A stretch of DNA of 64,000 nt, taken from contig NZ_JABGCB010000008.1 of NCBI RefSeq assembly GCF_013149295.1, positions 124,001-188,000 of the forward strand, written 5' to 3'. This document shows, in pieces, positions 31,218-40,187 of this stretch. The translations under genes and the position numbers were made by a program. The DNA is from Novosphingobium sp. SG751A. GTDB lineage: Bacteria > Pseudomonadota > Alphaproteobacteria > Sphingomonadales > Sphingomonadaceae. The number at the start of each line of letters is the position of its first letter. Within the stretch, counting starts at the first letter, position 1. The notes below the pieces were generated by a model. It made no database searches. It was not told the DNA's origin and saw only the letters and a list, made by a program, of their open reading frames with translations.

Positions 31218-31796
31218 TTAGGCCGAGAGGCGATCCTTTACCGACGCCCGCGCAGCGGCCAGCGTTGCCAACGCCTGATCTCCATCGCCCAGCGCCCGCG
31301 CCAGAGCCAGCGCCCCCACCATTTCGGCCACCGCAGAAGAGGCCAGGTGGGCGGCGCGGCCGCGGTCTTTGCCCTGCTTTTCCAGCGCGGCGGCAATGGC
31401 CCCCGTCATCGCGCCAATGCCTTGCTGAAATCGCTCTCTGGCGGCATGCGGCATGCGCGGCGCCTCGCCCGCCAGCCAGGGCAGCGGGCATCCGCGATCA
31501 TGGCGGCGCATGGCCTGTTCGGACAGGTAATGGTCCACCAGCCCGTCAAGATCGGGTTTCTCGCCCAGGAACCGCGCCAGCATGCCCGCGCTGTCCTGAA
31601 ACATCCGGCCGATGGCATGGGCCACCAGATCATCGCGATTTTCGAAATGGGCATAGAAACCGCCATGAGTCAGTCCGGCGCGCTTCATCAAGCCCGCGAC
31701 GCTCAGCCCCTCGGTGCCCGCCGCGCGCAGGGCGGCGGCGGCCTCGTCCAGAATGCGCTCTCGCACTTTGGCCTTGTGGTTGCTCTTGTCAGCCAT
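31218..31796 (-). CDS. TetR/AcrR-family repressor of the efflux system
   Basis: A 192-residue regulator. The N-terminal helix-turn-helix is LSVAGLMKRAGLTHGGFYAH with FENRDDLVAHA, and the C-terminal ligand domain has the CPLPWLAGEAPRM segment of the TetR_C group found in YxaF/LmrA-like regulators. It overlaps the outer-membrane-factor gene by 8 bp and ends a three-gene minus operon (emrB-like, omf, tetR). The likely operator is the large palindrome at 34758-34815, which would give autoregulation and control of both arms. Confidence 0.88.
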   Translation of the reverse strand: MADKSNHKAKVRERILDEAAAALRAAGTEGLSVAGLMKRAGLTHGGFYAHFENRDDLVAHAIGRMFQDSAGMLARFLGEKPDLDGLVDHYLSEQAMRRHDRGCPLPWLAGEAPRMPHAARERFQQGIGAMTGAIAAALEKQGKDRGRAAHLASSAVAEMVGALALARALGDGDQALATLAAARASVKDRLSA

Positions 31797-33141
31797 GATG
31801 CGTCGCCTCCTGTGCGGTTTCAAATCCGCCGCCCATCGCCCGTACTGCCGCAACACTGGCCCGCGCAAGCGTTTCGCGCGACTGCATCAGCCGGTCGCTG
31901 GCATCCAGCAGGTTGCGGTCGGCATCCAGCAGATCGATCAGCGAGACGGCGCCCAGAGCATAGGCATTGCGCGCCTGATCGCGCGCGCGGGTCAGAAGGT
32001 CGACCTCGCGCTCCAACGCCGCAACTGCGTGCGCGCCTTCGTCCAGCGCGGCCACCGCATCGCCCACCTCGGCGCCTGCCATCAACGCGGTCTGGCGCCA
32101 TTGAGCCAAAGCCTCGCGGCGGCCTCCGCGCGCGGCGGCCATTTCCGCATCCAGTCGGCCGAAATCGAACAATCGCCAGCGCAGCGCCGCCCCGCCGCCC
32201 GCCATCACCGAATCACTCGACGCCAGCGAGAAGCCGCCCACCGTTGCCACACCCACCAGTCCGCCTAGTGAGAGATGCGGATAATAGTCAGCTCTGACCA
32301 TGGCGATGCGCGCCTCGGCCCCAGCCGCGCGCGCCTCAGCGGCGGCCAGATCGGGACGGCGGCGCATCAGGGCGGCAGGATCAGCCTCCGGCGAAGGGGC
32401 AAAGCCGGCGGGCAGGGGAGCGGGCGAGCGCAGCCGCTCGGGCCATGCCCGGTCGCCTGTCAAAACGCCAAGCCGGTCAAGATCGACCGCGATGGCTTGG
32501 CGCAGCGCAGGCATAGCGGCCATCGCGGCGGCATGGGCAGCCTGCGCCCGGTTGGCGTCGAACTGGCTGGCCAGTCCCTGACCGGCACGCTGGTTTACCA
32601 GCAAAGCCAGTTGCCCGCGCAGATCAGCCTGTTCCTGTGCCAAAGCCAACCTTTGCTGTAGCGCCCGCAGGTGGAGATAGGCATCGGCAACATCGGCCGT
32701 CACCGAGAGCCGCGCAGCCTGTTCATCGGCCAGTGTGGCCGCCGCGCCCGATGCCGCTGCTCGCCTGCCCGCTGAAAGGCCGCCAAACAGGTCAATCTCC
32801 CACTGCGCATCGACGCCTGCCTGATAGAGCCGATAATCACGCGGCAGGCCAATGGTCCGCGAGGCCGAGCCGAGCGGTGAATGCAGCGACTGGCGGGTCT
32901 CTTCGGCCGAGGCTGACAGGCTGACTGCGGGCAGCAGCGATGCGCCCGCCCGCCGGGCAAGCGCGCGCGCCTGTTCCACCCGCGCTGCGGCGACCTCCAG
33001 CGTGAGATTGCCGCCCAGCGCTCGTTCCTCGGCGGCGTTGAGCAGAGGGTCGTGAAAGGCCTGCCACCACGGTTCCTGCGCCAATGCGGGCGATGACGCG
33101 CCCAGCGCCAGCGCCGAAAGGATGATAAATCGCATTGTCAT
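31789..33141 (-). CDS. outer-membrane efflux factor (TolC/NodT-like)
   Basis: A 450-residue OMF protein with a plain Sec signal (LSALALGASSPALAQEPWW), lacking the lipobox Cys common in NodT members. Two homologous halves start at LTLEVAAARVEQARALARRA and RRPDLAAAEARAAGAEARIA; the helical-hairpin and barrel strands (QWEIDLFGG and LRWRLFDFG) repeat in each half as expected. It forms the exit duct for the efflux pump. It lies 6 bp after the emrB-like gene. AGGAG sits upstream of ATG 33141. Confidence 0.88.
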   Translation of the reverse strand: MTMRFIILSALALGASSPALAQEPWWQAFHDPLLNAAEERALGGNLTLEVAAARVEQARALARRAGASLLPAVSLSASAEETRQSLHSPLGSASRTIGLPRDYRLYQAGVDAQWEIDLFGGLSAGRRAAASGAAATLADEQAARLSVTADVADAYLHLRALQQRLALAQEQADLRGQLALLVNQRAGQGLASQFDANRAQAAHAAAMAAMPALRQAIAVDLDRLGVLTGDRAWPERLRSPAPLPAGFAPSPEADPAALMRRRPDLAAAEARAAGAEARIAMVRADYYPHLSLGGLVGVATVGGFSLASSDSVMAGGGAALRWRLFDFGRLDAEMAAARGGRREALAQWRQTALMAGAEVGDAVAALDEGAHAVAALEREVDLLTRARDQARNAYALGAVSLIDLLDADRNLLDASDRLMQSRETLARASVAAVRAMGGGFETAQEATHHG

Positions 33142-33147
33142 TCTCCT

Positions 33148-34746
33148 TCAATGGGCGACATCGGGTGGGGGAGGCGCGCCGGCCGGGCGGCAAAATGGCA
33201 CCAGCGCCAGCGCGGCGATGAACATGAAGGCCATCACCCGGAACACATCGTCAAATCCTATGGCCAGCGCCTCACGCATGACCGCGCGGCCCATGGCGGC
33301 CTGCGCCTGCAACAGGGCATTGGCGGGATCGGGGGTGGTCGCGGCCATGTGGCCGGTCAGCCGGGCTGTGGCATCCAGCACCGGGTGGGCATGGTGGCCC
33401 ATGGCCTCGGACAGGCGCGCGGCCGCGATACGGGTGTTGTCCTGAAGCCAACTGTTGACCACGGCAATGCCGATGGCCCCGCCCAGATTGCGCATCAGGT
33501 TGAACAGGCCCGAGGCCGCCCCCAGATCCTGAGGAGGCACACCCGCCAGCGCCATATTGACCGAAGGCACGATGCACAGCATCAGCGCAAAACCGCGCAG
33601 CATCTGGGGCGCCAGCAATTCCCAAAACCCCCAATGAGCATTCATGCCCGAGGTCAGCCACAGGCTGGCGGCAAAGAGCGAGAGGCCCACGGTGATCATG
33701 TAACGCATGTCCACCCGCTGCGACAACGCGGCGGCGATGGCGGTCGAACCCAGTTGCGCCACGCCCACGACAAAGATCGTCTGGCCGATTTGAAGCGCAT
33801 TATAGCCGCGCACCTGTGCCAGATAGACCGGAATCAGCGAGATCGAGGCATACATGCCAAAGCCGATCACCAGATTGAATACCGAGGCAAAGGCAAAGGT
33901 CGGGCGCCGAAAAGGACGCAGCGAAACCACCGGCAGTGCCGAAAAGAAGGCCCGTTCGATAAACAGCACAAAGCCCACCGCCGAGGCCCATGCCGCCAGC
34001 GCGATGGTCTGATCGCCCAGCCAGTCATGACGCGGCCCTTCCTCCAGCACATATTCAAGACCAGCCAGAAACACCGCCATGGCCACCAGATGCGCCCAGT
34101 CGATCCGCCTGAGCAGCGCAGGCTCTGCCCGGTCGATGCGCAGCAGCAGCGTGCAAAGGATGGCGATCACCAGCCCAGGCAGGACATTGACAAAGAACAG
34201 CCACCGCCAGTTGAGCGCATCGGTGATATAGCCCCCCGCCGAAGGCCCCAGCGCCGGAGCCAGCACGCTGACCGTGCCAAGGATTGCGGGGATCAGCGCG
34301 CGCTGCTTGCCCGAAAAGAGGGTGAAGCCCACCGCAAACACCAGCGGCACCATCGCGCCTCCGGTAAAGCCCTGAAGCGCGCGAAAGGCCACCATGGAGC
34401 CGATCGACCAAGACAGGCCGCACAACAGGCTCGAGAGTGTGAACATGGCGCAGGAGGCTACAAAGAGCCAGCGGGTCGACAGGGCGCGGGCAAGGAAGCC
34501 TGAGAGGGGAATCATCACCAGCTCGGCCATCAGATAGGCAGTCTGCACCCAGCTTACCTCATCAGCCCCCGCAGCAAGACCCGCGGCAACTTCGCGCTGG
34601 GACGCAGACACGATCTGGATGTCGAACAGGGCAAGGAATTGTCCAAAGGCCATCAGCCCGAAAATCAGGAACTTGCGGCGTGTGGGCATGGCGGTGGGGT
34701 CGGCGGACCAGTCCTGCGACAGGGCGGTGACGGCTGGCGAGATCAT
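33148..34746 (-). CDS. DHA2-family MFS drug efflux pump (EmrB-like)
   Basis: A 532-residue, 14-segment drug:H+ antiporter. TM1 has FLALFDIQIVSASQREVAAG where D1-type DxxIVxxAxP is usual. Motif A-like SGFLARALSTRWLFVAS and motif C GTVSVLAPALGPSAGGYITD (TM5) identify an exporter. It should pair with the periplasmic adaptor encoded divergently (34823-35938) and the OMF downstream to form a tripartite pump for hydrophobic toxic compounds. The promoter region is the 58-bp palindrome. Confidence 0.9.
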   Translation of the reverse strand: MISPAVTALSQDWSADPTAMPTRRKFLIFGLMAFGQFLALFDIQIVSASQREVAAGLAAGADEVSWVQTAYLMAELVMIPLSGFLARALSTRWLFVASCAMFTLSSLLCGLSWSIGSMVAFRALQGFTGGAMVPLVFAVGFTLFSGKQRALIPAILGTVSVLAPALGPSAGGYITDALNWRWLFFVNVLPGLVIAILCTLLLRIDRAEPALLRRIDWAHLVAMAVFLAGLEYVLEEGPRHDWLGDQTIALAAWASAVGFVLFIERAFFSALPVVSLRPFRRPTFAFASVFNLVIGFGMYASISLIPVYLAQVRGYNALQIGQTIFVVGVAQLGSTAIAAALSQRVDMRYMITVGLSLFAASLWLTSGMNAHWGFWELLAPQMLRGFALMLCIVPSVNMALAGVPPQDLGAASGLFNLMRNLGGAIGIAVVNSWLQDNTRIAAARLSEAMGHHAHPVLDATARLTGHMAATTPDPANALLQAQAAMGRAVMREALAIGFDDVFRVMAFMFIAALALVPFCRPAGAPPPPDVAH

Positions 34747-34757
34747 GGTCGCGTTTT

Positions 34758-34815
34758 GCCTCTTGTTGAAATGATGATCGTCATATATATGACAGTCATC
34801 ATTTCAACAAGAGGC
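34758..34815. promoter_or_regulatory. 58-bp nested palindrome, divergent operator
   Basis: The left arm GCCTCTTGTTGAAATGATGA (34758-34777) is a perfect inverted repeat of 34796-34815. In the middle sits a second dyad, GTCATATATATGAC (34780-34793). The element fills nearly all of the 76 bp between the two divergent efflux genes. It is probably the binding site of the TetR protein encoded at 31218-31796 and overlaps both promoters. Confidence 0.75.
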
Positions 34816-34822
34816 TTTTCCG

Positions 34823-35938
34823 ATGCTCCAGCGCACTGCCGATACCGCTTTGCAGGAGGCCCCCGCGCCCATCCGGCGCCGTGTGCCCCGCGCGGCGCTT
34901 GCCGCAGGTGTCGCATTGACTGTGGGGGTGCTGGGCGGGCTGTGGATCCTGTCCGAACCGTCGAGCCAGTCCACAGACGATGCCTATGTGGGGGCTGATG
35001 CCACCAATGTGGCGCCGCGCATCAAGGGTATCGTGGCGGCGGTGCTGGTGCGCGAAAATCAACCCGTGCGTGCGGGGCAGCCGTTGCTGCGGATCGACCC
35101 GGAGGAATATGCCGCCCGCCGTGCTGCAGCGCAGGCCGACCTTGCCGACGCGCGCGGAACCGTTGCGGCTGCCCGTGCTGCTCTGGCCCGGCAAGGGGCC
35201 GAAGAAGCGCTGGCCCAGGCCCAGACCGCCGCTGCGGCCACCGTCATTCGCGCGGCATCGGCCAATGCGGATCATGCCTCGGCCGATGCCGCGCGCTATC
35301 AGGCTTTGCTGGCCACAGGGGCGGTTGCGGCGCGCGATGCCGAAGCCTATCGCACCGGCGCGGTTGCCGGCGGACAGGCGCTTGCCCGTTCGCAGGCCGA
35401 TCTTGCCGTGGCGCGCCGACAGAGCGCTGTTATACGGGCCCGCCGCGCCGATCTGGTCGCCGCTCTGGCCCGCGCCGAAGCGGGTGAGGCGAGGGCGCGC
35501 GCCGCGCTGGATCTTGCCGCGCAGGATCTGGGGCACACGACCGTGGCCGCTCCCATCGACGGCGTGGTGGCCAGTCGCCAGTTGCGCGTGGGCGATTATG
35601 TCCAGCCGGGAACGCGCGCGCTGACGCTGGTGCCGATGGACGCGCTTTATGTCACCGCCAATTTCAAGGAAACCCAGACACGCCATATGCGCCCCGGCCA
35701 GCGCGCGCAGGTCCATGTCGATGCGCTCGGCGGGGGCACAGTAAACGGCGTGGTCGACAGTCTCGCGCCCGGGTCGGCCTCGACCTTTGCCTTGCTGCCC
35801 TTTGAGCCGGGGACGGGCAATTTCACCAAGATCGTTCAGCGCGTGCCCGTGCGCATCCGCATCGATCCCGGACAGAAGGGCGCACAGGTGTTGCGCCCCG
35901 GCCTTTCCGTTACCGCTTCTGTTGCCGTTTCAAACTGA
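34823..35938 (+). CDS. HlyD/EmrA-family periplasmic adaptor
   Basis: A 371-residue membrane-fusion protein. One N-terminal membrane span (AALAAGVALTVGVLGGLWIL) is followed by the first lipoyl half (STDDAYVGADATNVAPRIKG), a long Ala-rich coiled-coil hairpin at about 95-205, and the second lipoyl half with TVAAPIDGVVASRQLRVGDY. The beta-barrel end includes MDALYVTANFKETQTRHMRP. This is the EmrA arrangement and matches the EmrB-like pump on the other strand. The AGAGG ribosome site of ATG 34823 is part of the palindrome arm. Confidence 0.9.
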   Translation: MLQRTADTALQEAPAPIRRRVPRAALAAGVALTVGVLGGLWILSEPSSQSTDDAYVGADATNVAPRIKGIVAAVLVRENQPVRAGQPLLRIDPEEYAARRAAAQADLADARGTVAAARAALARQGAEEALAQAQTAAAATVIRAASANADHASADAARYQALLATGAVAARDAEAYRTGAVAGGQALARSQADLAVARRQSAVIRARRADLVAALARAEAGEARARAALDLAAQDLGHTTVAAPIDGVVASRQLRVGDYVQPGTRALTLVPMDALYVTANFKETQTRHMRPGQRAQVHVDALGGGTVNGVVDSLAPGSASTFALLPFEPGTGNFTKIVQRVPVRIRIDPGQKGAQVLRPGLSVTASVAVSN

Positions 35939-35967
35939 CCCTTACCCCCGATCAAGGAGATATTCCG

Positions 35968-36765
35968 ATGTCCGTCATTCCCAATTCCACTGCGCTGATC
36001 ACGGGCGCTTCCAGCGGCATCGGCGCGGTCTATGCCGAGAAGCTGGCCCGGCGCGGCCATGATCTGATCCTTGTGGCGCGCGATGCGGCACGGATGAATG
36101 CGCTGGCCGAAAGGCTGCGCGACCAGACAGGCCGCAGCGTTGAGGTGCTGCCTGCCGATCTGACCGATGCGATGCAAGTGGCCAAGGTGGCCCAGCGCAT
36201 TGCGCAGGCGCCCGGCCTTGGCCTGCTGATCAACAATGCAGGCATGGCTTTGTCCGGCACATTGAGCACGAGCGCGCAGGGCGATGTCGAAAGGCTGATT
36301 GCGCTCAACATCACCGCGCCTGCTTTGCTGGCCCGCGCTGCGGCTTTGCGCTTTGCGGAACAGGGCAGCGGAGCCATCGTCAATATTGCCTCGGTTTTGG
36401 CGCTGGCGCCTGAAATGTTCGAAGGGGTCTATAGCGGCACCAAGGCCTTTATCCTGAACCTGTCGCAAAACCTCTCTGCGGAATTGGGCCCTCGCGGGGT
36501 GCATGTGCAGGTGGTTATGCCCGGCGCCACGCGCACCGAGATCTGGGCCCGTTCGGGCACGGACGTGGACGGTTTCCCACCCGAAATGGTGATGGATGCC
36601 GGTGATCTGGTCGATGCCGCGCTGATCGGACTGGACCGTGGCGAAACGGTGACGATTCCTCCGCTGGCCGATGAAGCGGGATGGGAGGCGCTGAACAGAA
36701 TGCGACTGGCGCTGGTGCCCCATCTCTCGCGCCGGGATGTCGCGCCCCGTTATGCGGCGGGGTGA
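35968..36765 (+). CDS. SDR family oxidoreductase (classical, DltE/YqjQ-like)
   Basis: A 265-residue classical SDR: NADP fold TALITGASSGIGAVYAEKLA, NNAG (LLINNAGMALSG), catalytic Ser in NIASVLALAPEM and YSGTK (GVYSGTKAFILNLSQNL). It follows the adaptor gene by 29 bp with AAGGAG upstream, so it belongs to the same divergent transcript and is probably induced with the pump. It may modify the toxic compound, but that is inference. Its last 16 bp overlap the convergent esterase gene. Confidence 0.88.
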   Translation: MSVIPNSTALITGASSGIGAVYAEKLARRGHDLILVARDAARMNALAERLRDQTGRSVEVLPADLTDAMQVAKVAQRIAQAPGLGLLINNAGMALSGTLSTSAQGDVERLIALNITAPALLARAAALRFAEQGSGAIVNIASVLALAPEMFEGVYSGTKAFILNLSQNLSAELGPRGVHVQVVMPGATRTEIWARSGTDVDGFPPEMVMDAGDLVDAALIGLDRGETVTIPPLADEAGWEALNRMRLALVPHLSRRDVAPRYAAG

Positions 36766-37796
36766 GCAGCGCGCAATAGCCGGGTGCTTCGTTTTCGCGA
36801 AAGAAAGAAGCGGAGCATTTCGCGTGAAGCCTCCGGCCCGGCGGGGTCCGTATAAGACCCCGCCGCATGGCCGCCCGACCATCCATGCCCGCTGCCGTGA
36901 ATAGTCCAGACTTCCAGCAGGACGTTTCCGCCGGAGGATTTGTAAACCTTGCGGGTGAAATCGCGCCCCTTGGCCGATCGGCCGGAAAAACTTTGCGATA
37001 CGAGCTGGCCGGGCCGTGAATTTTCCAGACTGGTGAGAAATTCGGCGGCATTCGAGGGATGAACAACCCGGTCGCGATCACCTTGAAAAACGATCATGGG
37101 CAGAGGGCGGCGAGTCTTTCCCACCGGTTTGGCCGTGCCTTTGCCGCGCATGGCGGCCATGGCCGAAGTCAGCGAGTCGGCCTGACCCAACGCGACGCCG
37201 GAATGAACGCCCACCGCCACGAAAACATCGGGATAGGCAGATCCCATGATTGCCGCCGCCGCTGCCCCGGCCGAAAGCCCGGCGACATAGACACGCGAAG
37301 GATTGGCGCGGGCCAGAGCAATGGCATGGCGGGTCAGGCCCGCGATCAACGCCGGTTCGCCGCGCCCCCGCAACTGATGCTCGGGTGCGTGCCAGTTCCA
37401 GCAGCGGGCCAGATTGGCGCTATGGCTTTGTTGCGGATAGAGTACGAGAAAACCCAGTTCGTCGGCCAGCCGGTTCATATCGGTGCCGGTCGCGAAATCG
37501 GCGGCGGTCTGGGCGCATCCGTGCAGCATGACCACCAGCGGCATGCGACGACGTGTCGACCCCACCGGCGTGTAGAGCTTATAGGCGAGGGTTCCGTGGC
37601 GCGACTGAAATTCGCCGTTTATGAAACTGCCCGCAGATGGACGCGGCATGGATGAGCCCGACGATTGGCGGGGACGTTTGGGTTTGGCCGGGCGGGCTGG
37701 GACAAGCGCCCGGCGGATGGTTTCGGCAAAGGCGAAAGGACGAGCTTTACGCGCCAGACGGGAGGCTTTCGCAAAGGTCTTGAGAAAATTCGTCAT
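36750..37796 (-). CDS. PHB-depolymerase-type esterase (alpha/beta hydrolase)
   Basis: A 348-residue alpha/beta hydrolase of the PHB-depolymerase/feruloyl-esterase group. Motifs are PLVVMLHGCAQTAADFATGT (oxyanion HGC), the nucleophile elbow GLSAGAAAAAIMG, the acid region IVFQGDRDRVVHP and the His in GSGHGWSGG. The first 55 residues are Lys/Arg/Pro-rich without a clear signal peptide, so location is uncertain. ATG 37796 follows GCGGGAAGGCC. A good EcfG-type promoter lies 31-55 bp upstream, so this gene probably belongs to the stress regulon, not to the efflux operon it faces. Confidence 0.85.
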   Translation of the reverse strand: MTNFLKTFAKASRLARKARPFAFAETIRRALVPARPAKPKRPRQSSGSSMPRPSAGSFINGEFQSRHGTLAYKLYTPVGSTRRRMPLVVMLHGCAQTAADFATGTDMNRLADELGFLVLYPQQSHSANLARCWNWHAPEHQLRGRGEPALIAGLTRHAIALARANPSRVYVAGLSAGAAAAAIMGSAYPDVFVAVGVHSGVALGQADSLTSAMAAMRGKGTAKPVGKTRRPLPMIVFQGDRDRVVHPSNAAEFLTSLENSRPGQLVSQSFSGRSAKGRDFTRKVYKSSGGNVLLEVWTIHGSGHGWSGGHAAGSYTDPAGPEASREMLRFFLSRKRSTRLLRAAHPAA

Positions 37797-37826
37797 GGCC
37801 TTCCCGCAAAATCCGATGTTTTCCGA

Positions 37827-37851
37827 AACGAACAACGGATCACATCGTTCC
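37827..37851 (-). promoter_or_regulatory. EcfG-type general stress promoter (esterase gene)
   Basis: The minus strand reads GGAAC, 16 nt, CGTT, an exact match to the EcfG pattern. The predicted leader to ATG 37796 is about 25 nt. Confidence 0.7.
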
Positions 37852-37867
37852 GGCGCAGCGATCCGCC

Positions 37868-38716
37868 CTAGCCCGACAGGGCCTGCGTTATCAGGCGCAA
37901 TTGGTCGATCACGGCATGGGGCCGCTGCCCGGCGGGCAGGGTGTGGATCGTGTCCGGCTGCATCAATCCGGTGGTCATGCCGATGCCTATGGCGCCCGCT
38001 TTGCGCGCCATTGCCATTTCCAGCGTCGGATCATCGCCCACCACCACCATCTGCGCCGCCGCGCTGCGCGGCAGGCCCATCGCACCCATGGCCACATCCA
38101 GCGCCACCCGCGAAGGCTTGCCCAGCACCCGCGCCCGTTTGCCTGTCAGCGAGGCGATCATCTGGTTGATGGCAAAGCTGGACCCGATACCGCGGCCCGT
38201 GGCGGTGGCGAAAAAGGGCACATGGCTGGCCGTGGTCAGGCGCGCGCCGTCCCAGACGCTTTGGCAGGCGGCCTCCAGATCGGGGAAGGTGAAGCCGCGA
38301 AACCAACAGGTATAGACCGCGTCCACCTGCGCCTTGTCCGATGGCCCGATCACCTCGATCCCGCGCTCGATCAGCGGCACCTCCGTCCCCGGATCGCCCA
38401 GCATCCGCACGCGGCGCAGGCCCTGCTGCTCCAGCCAGATCGCCGCGCTGGTCGATGGGGTCATCATCTCCTCATCAGCCAGATCGAACCCGGCCGCGCG
38501 CAGGCCCCGCGCATAGGCGGCGGGGGGCTTGGCGGTGCCGTTGGTGAACACGCGAAAAGGCGTACCGCGCCGCCGCAGGGCAGCCAGCAGTTCGACCGCG
38601 CCGGGCAGGGCTTCGTGCTGGCCGCTGGCGGCATTGCCCAAGGCGATGGTGCCATCCATGTCGAAAATGAAACCGCGCGCATGGTGGATTTTCTCGACAA
38701 CATCATCCGGCAACAT
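37868..38716 (-). CDS. HAD-IIA phosphatase (NagD/PNPase-like)
   Basis: A 282-residue HAD hydrolase. Motif I is GFIFDMDGTIALG (nucleophile and acid Asp), motif II FRVFTNGTAKPP, the Lys region GKRARVLGKPSRVALDVAM, and motif IV VVVGDDPTLEMAMARKAGA. The cap between residues 95 and 195 is IIA type. Such enzymes remove phosphate from small phosphomonoesters, including aryl phosphates in p-nitrophenylphosphatase relatives. ATG 38716 overlaps the carboxyltransferase stop by 14 bp and has GGAGG upstream, making it the last gene of the five-gene carboxylase operon. Confidence 0.9.
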   Translation of the reverse strand: MLPDDVVEKIHHARGFIFDMDGTIALGNAASGQHEALPGAVELLAALRRRGTPFRVFTNGTAKPPAAYARGLRAAGFDLADEEMMTPSTSAAIWLEQQGLRRVRMLGDPGTEVPLIERGIEVIGPSDKAQVDAVYTCWFRGFTFPDLEAACQSVWDGARLTTASHVPFFATATGRGIGSSFAINQMIASLTGKRARVLGKPSRVALDVAMGAMGLPRSAAAQMVVVGDDPTLEMAMARKAGAIGIGMTTGLMQPDTIHTLPAGQRPHAVIDQLRLITQALSG

Positions 38717-40184
38717 GGGCGCCTCCGTGCAGGGCAAGGCGGGTGGAGCCGCTCTCGATCACAATGTCGCGCGCGGCGGGGCGGGCGGCCAGTTCCTTGA
38801 GCAGGCGCATAATCGCGGCGGCCTCGGGGTTGTAATGGGCGGGCGATGGTCCGGCCGCGATCATCGCGTCGATCTGATCCGACGGCATCACCGCGCGCAG
38901 CAAAAACTCTTCGTCCGACATGGCATGGCCCCATTTGCGGCGCAATTCGGCCAGCGTGGGAAAGGGCGGCTCGGCGGCGATTTCGGCGGCGCGGGGGCGG
39001 TCGAGGATCGCGGCCTCCACCGCCGGATCAAGCGGGCTGGTCGGGCGGCCGAATTTGCCCATGACATAGCGCAGGATTTCATCCGACACTTGCGCATATC
39101 GCCGCGCGCCGATGACATTATACAGCGCCTGACTCATCACCATTTGCGGAAAGGGCGTGACCATGATCGGATAGCCCAGTTCGGCGCGCACCCGCTCGGT
39201 TTCCAGCACCACCTCGTCAAAGCGATGCTCCAGCCCCAGCTCGGCCAATTGGCGGCGGGTGGTGGTCATCACCCCGCCCGCGATCTGGTGGCGCAGGAAG
39301 CTGGCATCGAAGCTTTGCGGCGTGCCCACCGGCAGCCCCTGTGCGCGGGCGAGCCGCCACCAATAGTCCGAAACCTTGGCCAGCATCGCTTCGTCGGCGC
39401 GCACGCTGTGGCCCGCCGCGCGCAGATTGGCCAGCATCCGCCCCGCTTCGGGCAAGGACGAGCCATCGCCCAGCGGACCGATGCCCACATGCACGGCATC
39501 GATAATACCGAGATCGGCGGCGGCAAGGCTGGTCAAGCCGCCATAGCCGATGGTGCAATGGGCATGGATTTCCAAAGGTTTATCGCCAATGGCGGTCTTG
39601 ACCAGCGGCGCAAGGCTGCGCACCCTTTCGGGGCTCATCAATCCGCCGGGGTCTTTCAGATAGAAGCAGTCAATATCGGGGCTGGCCGCAAGCTTCCTTG
39701 CGAAATCGGCATAGAACTGGTCGGTGTGGATGGCCGAGAGTGTGAAGGTCAAAGCCCCCATCACTCGCGCCCCGCCTTCGCGTTTGACCAGCCGCGCCGC
39801 CTCGATCACCGCATCGGCATCATGCATCGGATCAAGGATGATGAATTTGCCGATCCCCGCCCTTTGCAACAGGCGATAGGCGAGAGCCATGAAATCGGGA
39901 TCGGCCTGTTGCCATGCGATAAAGCGCAGGCCGGTGGTGATGAATTGCAGCGGCGTGTTGGGCATGGCCGCGTGCATTCGGCGGATGCGCTCCCACGGGT
40001 CATTGCGGAAATAGCGCACCGCCACGGCCATGGTGGTCGAGGAGGTGAAGTCGATCGCGCTGAAACCCACACGGTCCATCGCGCCCGCAATGGGCAGGAT
40101 CTGAGCCGTGTTCAGCCCGGTTGCGCCCCACAGCGATTGATTGCCGTCGCGGATCGAGACATCGACAAGCGAAATGTCGGCCAT
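38703..40184 (-). CDS. carboxyltransferase subunit, OadA/pyruvate-carboxylase-like
   Basis: A 493-residue protein of the DRE-TIM/PYC_OADA type. The metal/catalytic segment is VDVSIRDGNQSLWG, the dimer region NDPWERIRRMHAAMPNTPLQ matches pyruvate carboxylase, and the metal His pair is in EIHAHCTIGYGG. CFYLKDPGGLMSP is also typical. Where pyruvate/oxaloacetate enzymes have LLRG followed by N-x-VGY, this one has FITTGLRFIAW, so the keto-acid-binding Arg is gone and a bulkier pocket is likely. It should transfer CO2 from biotin to an unknown acceptor. It lies 3 bp after the biotin carboxylase. Confidence 0.85.
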   Translation of the reverse strand: MADISLVDVSIRDGNQSLWGATGLNTAQILPIAGAMDRVGFSAIDFTSSTTMAVAVRYFRNDPWERIRRMHAAMPNTPLQFITTGLRFIAWQQADPDFMALAYRLLQRAGIGKFIILDPMHDADAVIEAARLVKREGGARVMGALTFTLSAIHTDQFYADFARKLAASPDIDCFYLKDPGGLMSPERVRSLAPLVKTAIGDKPLEIHAHCTIGYGGLTSLAAADLGIIDAVHVGIGPLGDGSSLPEAGRMLANLRAAGHSVRADEAMLAKVSDYWWRLARAQGLPVGTPQSFDASFLRHQIAGGVMTTTRRQLAELGLEHRFDEVVLETERVRAELGYPIMVTPFPQMVMSQALYNVIGARRYAQVSDEILRYVMGKFGRPTSPLDPAVEAAILDRPRAAEIAAEPPFPTLAELRRKWGHAMSDEEFLLRAVMPSDQIDAMIAAGPSPAHYNPEAAAIMRLLKELAARPAARDIVIESGSTRLALHGGAHVAG

Positions 40185-40187
40185 GGT

